Of a stretch of DNA of 34,374 nt, positions 33,601-34,374 are shown one piece after another. Each line of letters starts with the position of its first letter. Position 1 is the stretch's first letter. The stretch is taken from the NCBI GenBank assembly GCA_029213065.1, contig JARGPH010000041.1:11013-45386 (forward strand). The letters run 5' to 3'. The notes under the pieces were generated by a model. That model did no database searches and had not been told where the DNA came from. It saw only the letters and a list, made by a program, of their open reading frames with translations. The position numbers were made by a program, and so were the translations under genes. This stretch comes from Verrucomicrobiales bacterium. Its GTDB lineage: Bacteria > Verrucomicrobiota > Verrucomicrobiia > Verrucomicrobiales > DEV007.

Positions 33601-34374
33601 TACGGGGGATGTCGGCTATGACATCATCAATGTCGACGGGGAGTTCGATTTGAATAAGATTAAGTTCAGCGGTTTGGAAGAGATCAACGGAGTCGGTTCC
33701 AACAGTTCGCTGCTGGGGCTGCATTCGGATCAGACCTACCTCATTCAGAACAATAATGAGGTCGTGAACGACGGGTTCACTTTTTCCGGTTTCGACAATC
33801 TCAGAACCGGTCAATCCAGTGACACCATTATGATTGCCACGGGAGCGACAGGCGGTCCCTTCATCGACGACACCGGAGGAATCGATCGATTGATTGCCGC
33901 CTCGGGAGTGAATGATGTTTTTGACATCGACGAGGATAATGAAGGGACCCTCAACGGCATTTTTGAGTTCGCCGGAATCGAGATTCTCGATGCCAACAGC
34001 GGTGACGATGAGTTTATCGTGCGGTCGGCGGCCACGTCCGAGCAGTTTATGGGCGGGAGTGGTTTTGATCGTGTCACTGCATACGGAGCGTATGAAATCG
34101 GGAGCGTTCTCCTCGACAGCGTCGAGGAAATTCGTGGTGGAGGGAACAACGATATCCTCGCGAGTCCGAATTTCGAGCCAGTCGCGGGAACAGTGGCGGG
34201 AAATGATCAGTTCACGCTCACGAGTGATGGAGATGTTCGCCACTCGGGGATCAACTACCTCGATTTCGAGCAGGTCTGGACTGGTGCAGGCAATGACACC
34301 TTCACCGTGGAGGAGGGATTTGCCTCCGCGATCCGGCTCCGTTCATTTGGAGGCACCGACACGCTGCAGGCTTC
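30605..34374 (+). CDS. Large two-partner-secretion exoprotein (filamentous haemagglutinin-like), 3' partial
   Basis: At least 1256 residues are encoded, open to the window end. The signal peptide is at about 1-30 (LALA). The TPS secretion domain (about 33-270) shows IIDWTSFSIANGETTDF, NRV (88-90) and NPNGIVIGPNG (112-122), the elements used by an outer-membrane TpsB partner. The rest is a Gly/Asp/Ser/Thr-rich beta-helix type chain without cysteine clusters. A run of imperfect repeats of about 30 residues (578-745) has the form STGGDITIEGTGG...GV. The ATG at 30605 is fixed by an in-frame stop just upstream (30599-30601). It would be exported to the surface as an adhesin or similar; no TpsB is in the window, so it may lie beyond the right edge. 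Confidence 0.88.
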   Translation, partial: MEQTLFNPLRSALLRRLVALVCLLPALALANPAGETIRFGDVDFVRNGNRLDVIQHSNKAIIDWTSFSIANGETTDFSQPGAAAAALNRVTGVSASQIDGLLRSSGRILLLNPNGIVIGPNGRVDTASFVASTLDLSDGDFLAGGDLPLKGASEASVINLGTISAFDGDVFLVAAAVENHGSIFAPNGTVGLAAGNDVLIRESGEERVWVRGASGEKKETGVVNTGTVEANVAELKSYNGNIYGMAVKNEGRVAATGVTKQGGQIFLSAGGGKSKIRNTGTLVAKNPTTQSDGKISIRNSGAESLTEVGGTVDAGSSEPGGVGGDVVILGTRIDVLPDTVILADGENGGGRIQIGGGRRGENPDFNNAEFVSVGNGVEINASATANGDGGEVILFATDTLDFYGHASVRGGDLSGDGGFVELSGKRRVNFNGFVNAANTRAVNGANGSLLFDPIDVVIHAGTGSTGTEIIGDTVNSRTDLYAGDIAAYLQNSGNLEIRTDGGESGVGDIRIVNSADISWTGTNDLKLFADGSISMEDDSLISSGMGDIHFENVRGSNNDGITGTYDGIALTNDASIVSTGGNITLIGTGNADGIGRSSGVFMGMDTSISTGGDGNITIRGTGGLSDSSNVAVGVQIGMAGISTENGDITIEGTGAGDYSDTGNSGVTVGLSSLSSTGGDIKIKGTGGFGSSGNTGVFIAGYTMETVTGNIEIEGTGGVGDNSDGVRIESSTVRTRDGGTITISGRAYAPEPKIESTAETEIITTFVAVPDASNGVSMDSAQIDSHSDLTVSGDGDNDVGVAISGTTMISDTGRLQLDGKSNDHGAVHIGDIAATSIELVSRGGDVTIESTGGIDAGSLVLRDESTSGADYMLDSGSIDIGSVTTESTIGSLSLVASDRFTVSSVDATGNLNFEAPNAITFTGGTHTNGNITVASTVINVTGDLSADGNFDSTHDTTGFSAHEFNLTGSIFATTTTFTSGYVGGTFNVDGGGLAGSDIRFTGDVGYDIINVDGEFDLNKIKFSGLEEINGVGSNSSLLGLHSDQTYLIQNNNEVVNDGFTFSGFDNLRTGQSSDTIMIATGATGGPFIDDTGGIDRLIAASGVNDVFDIDEDNEGTLNGIFEFAGIEILDANSGDDEFIVRSAATSEQFMGGSGFDRVTAYGAYEIGSVLLDSVEEIRGGGNNDILASPNFEPVAGTVAGNDQFTLTSDGDVRHSGINYLDFEQVWTGAGNDTFTVEEGFASAIRLRSFGGTDTLQA
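32337..32841 (+). repeat. Coding tandem repeats in the exoprotein
   Basis: Five to six imperfect copies of a unit of about 90-100 bases encode blocks such as STGGDGNITIRGTGG, STENGDITIEGTG, SSTGGDIKIKGTGG, ETVTGNIEIEGTGG and RTRDGGTITISG, each followed by a GV.. segment. This is a beta-helix rung repeat. The copies have diverged at DNA level. Confidence 0.7.

Noticed and set aside
33173-34243. 356-codon minus-strand frame in the exoprotein region
   Set aside because: The plus frame is open for 1256 codons with signal peptide and TPS motifs; the minus frame is a shadow of repetitive Asp/Gly codons.

Overview
The window looks like a chromosomal segment of a Verrucomicrobiota-type (PVC superphylum) bacterium. 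This is inferred from gene content, not from an rRNA or marker gene. The supporting traits are many secreted proteins of PVC flavour (ceramidase-like plus LamG, CHASE2 cyclase, FecR with a two-partner-secretion exoprotein, deiodinase-like), moderately GC-rich coding DNA, and gene borders full of hairpin and purine-rich repeats. No rRNA, tRNA, insertion sequence, prophage gene or CRISPR array was recognised.

Left part (1-6149): the tail of an unidentified gene, a hairpin-rich gap, a small membrane protein, then a tight pair made of a radical SAM enzyme resembling archaeal tetraether lipid synthase and a divergent Lgt-like membrane protein (start and stop codons overlap). A REP-like cluster and a convergent inverted repeat follow. 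Three minus-strand genes come next: a 12-TM ABC-exporter-type permease and two proteins each with a single C-terminal membrane anchor.

Middle (6221-13451, plus strand): purT and hisC with a small coupled ORF (nucleotide and histidine synthesis), a 400-base hairpin-dense gap with no gene, an RlpA/SPOR cell-wall protein with a strong terminator, a YugP-type membrane Zn peptidase, a cupin and a DUF1275 (YoaK-like) membrane protein. Two gaps of about 500 bases in this part have no convincing gene beyond one possible 29-residue ORF.

13569-18420: yebC and an OmpA-type periplasmic anchor protein on the minus strand. Divergent from them is a three-gene unit: two roadblock-like proteins and an ammonium transporter with an unusual secreted coiled-coil N-terminus. 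A perfect GTTTTTAC-N9-GTAAAAAC palindrome lies in the divergent gap.

18618-25426 (minus strand): a DUF971 protein, purB, an M20 dipeptidase, a secreted protein of unknown function and a ceramidase-like/LamG protein. Short tandem repeats sit directly upstream of the M20 and purB starts.

Right end (25487-34374): an iodothyronine-deiodinase-like protein with Cys at the Sec position, a kinase-like/PP2C fusion, a CHASE2-adenylate cyclase, and a divergent FecR protein followed by a large TPS exoprotein open at the window end. Four exactly 22-nt-phased copies of a 9-mer (the first inverted) span the start of the exoprotein gene. The FecR, cyclase and exoprotein genes look like one surface-protein locus with its own signalling. 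The best leads for new biology are the Tes-like/Lgt-like pair, the structured region 8801-9195, the 22-nt phased leader of the exoprotein gene, and the roadblock-Amt unit.
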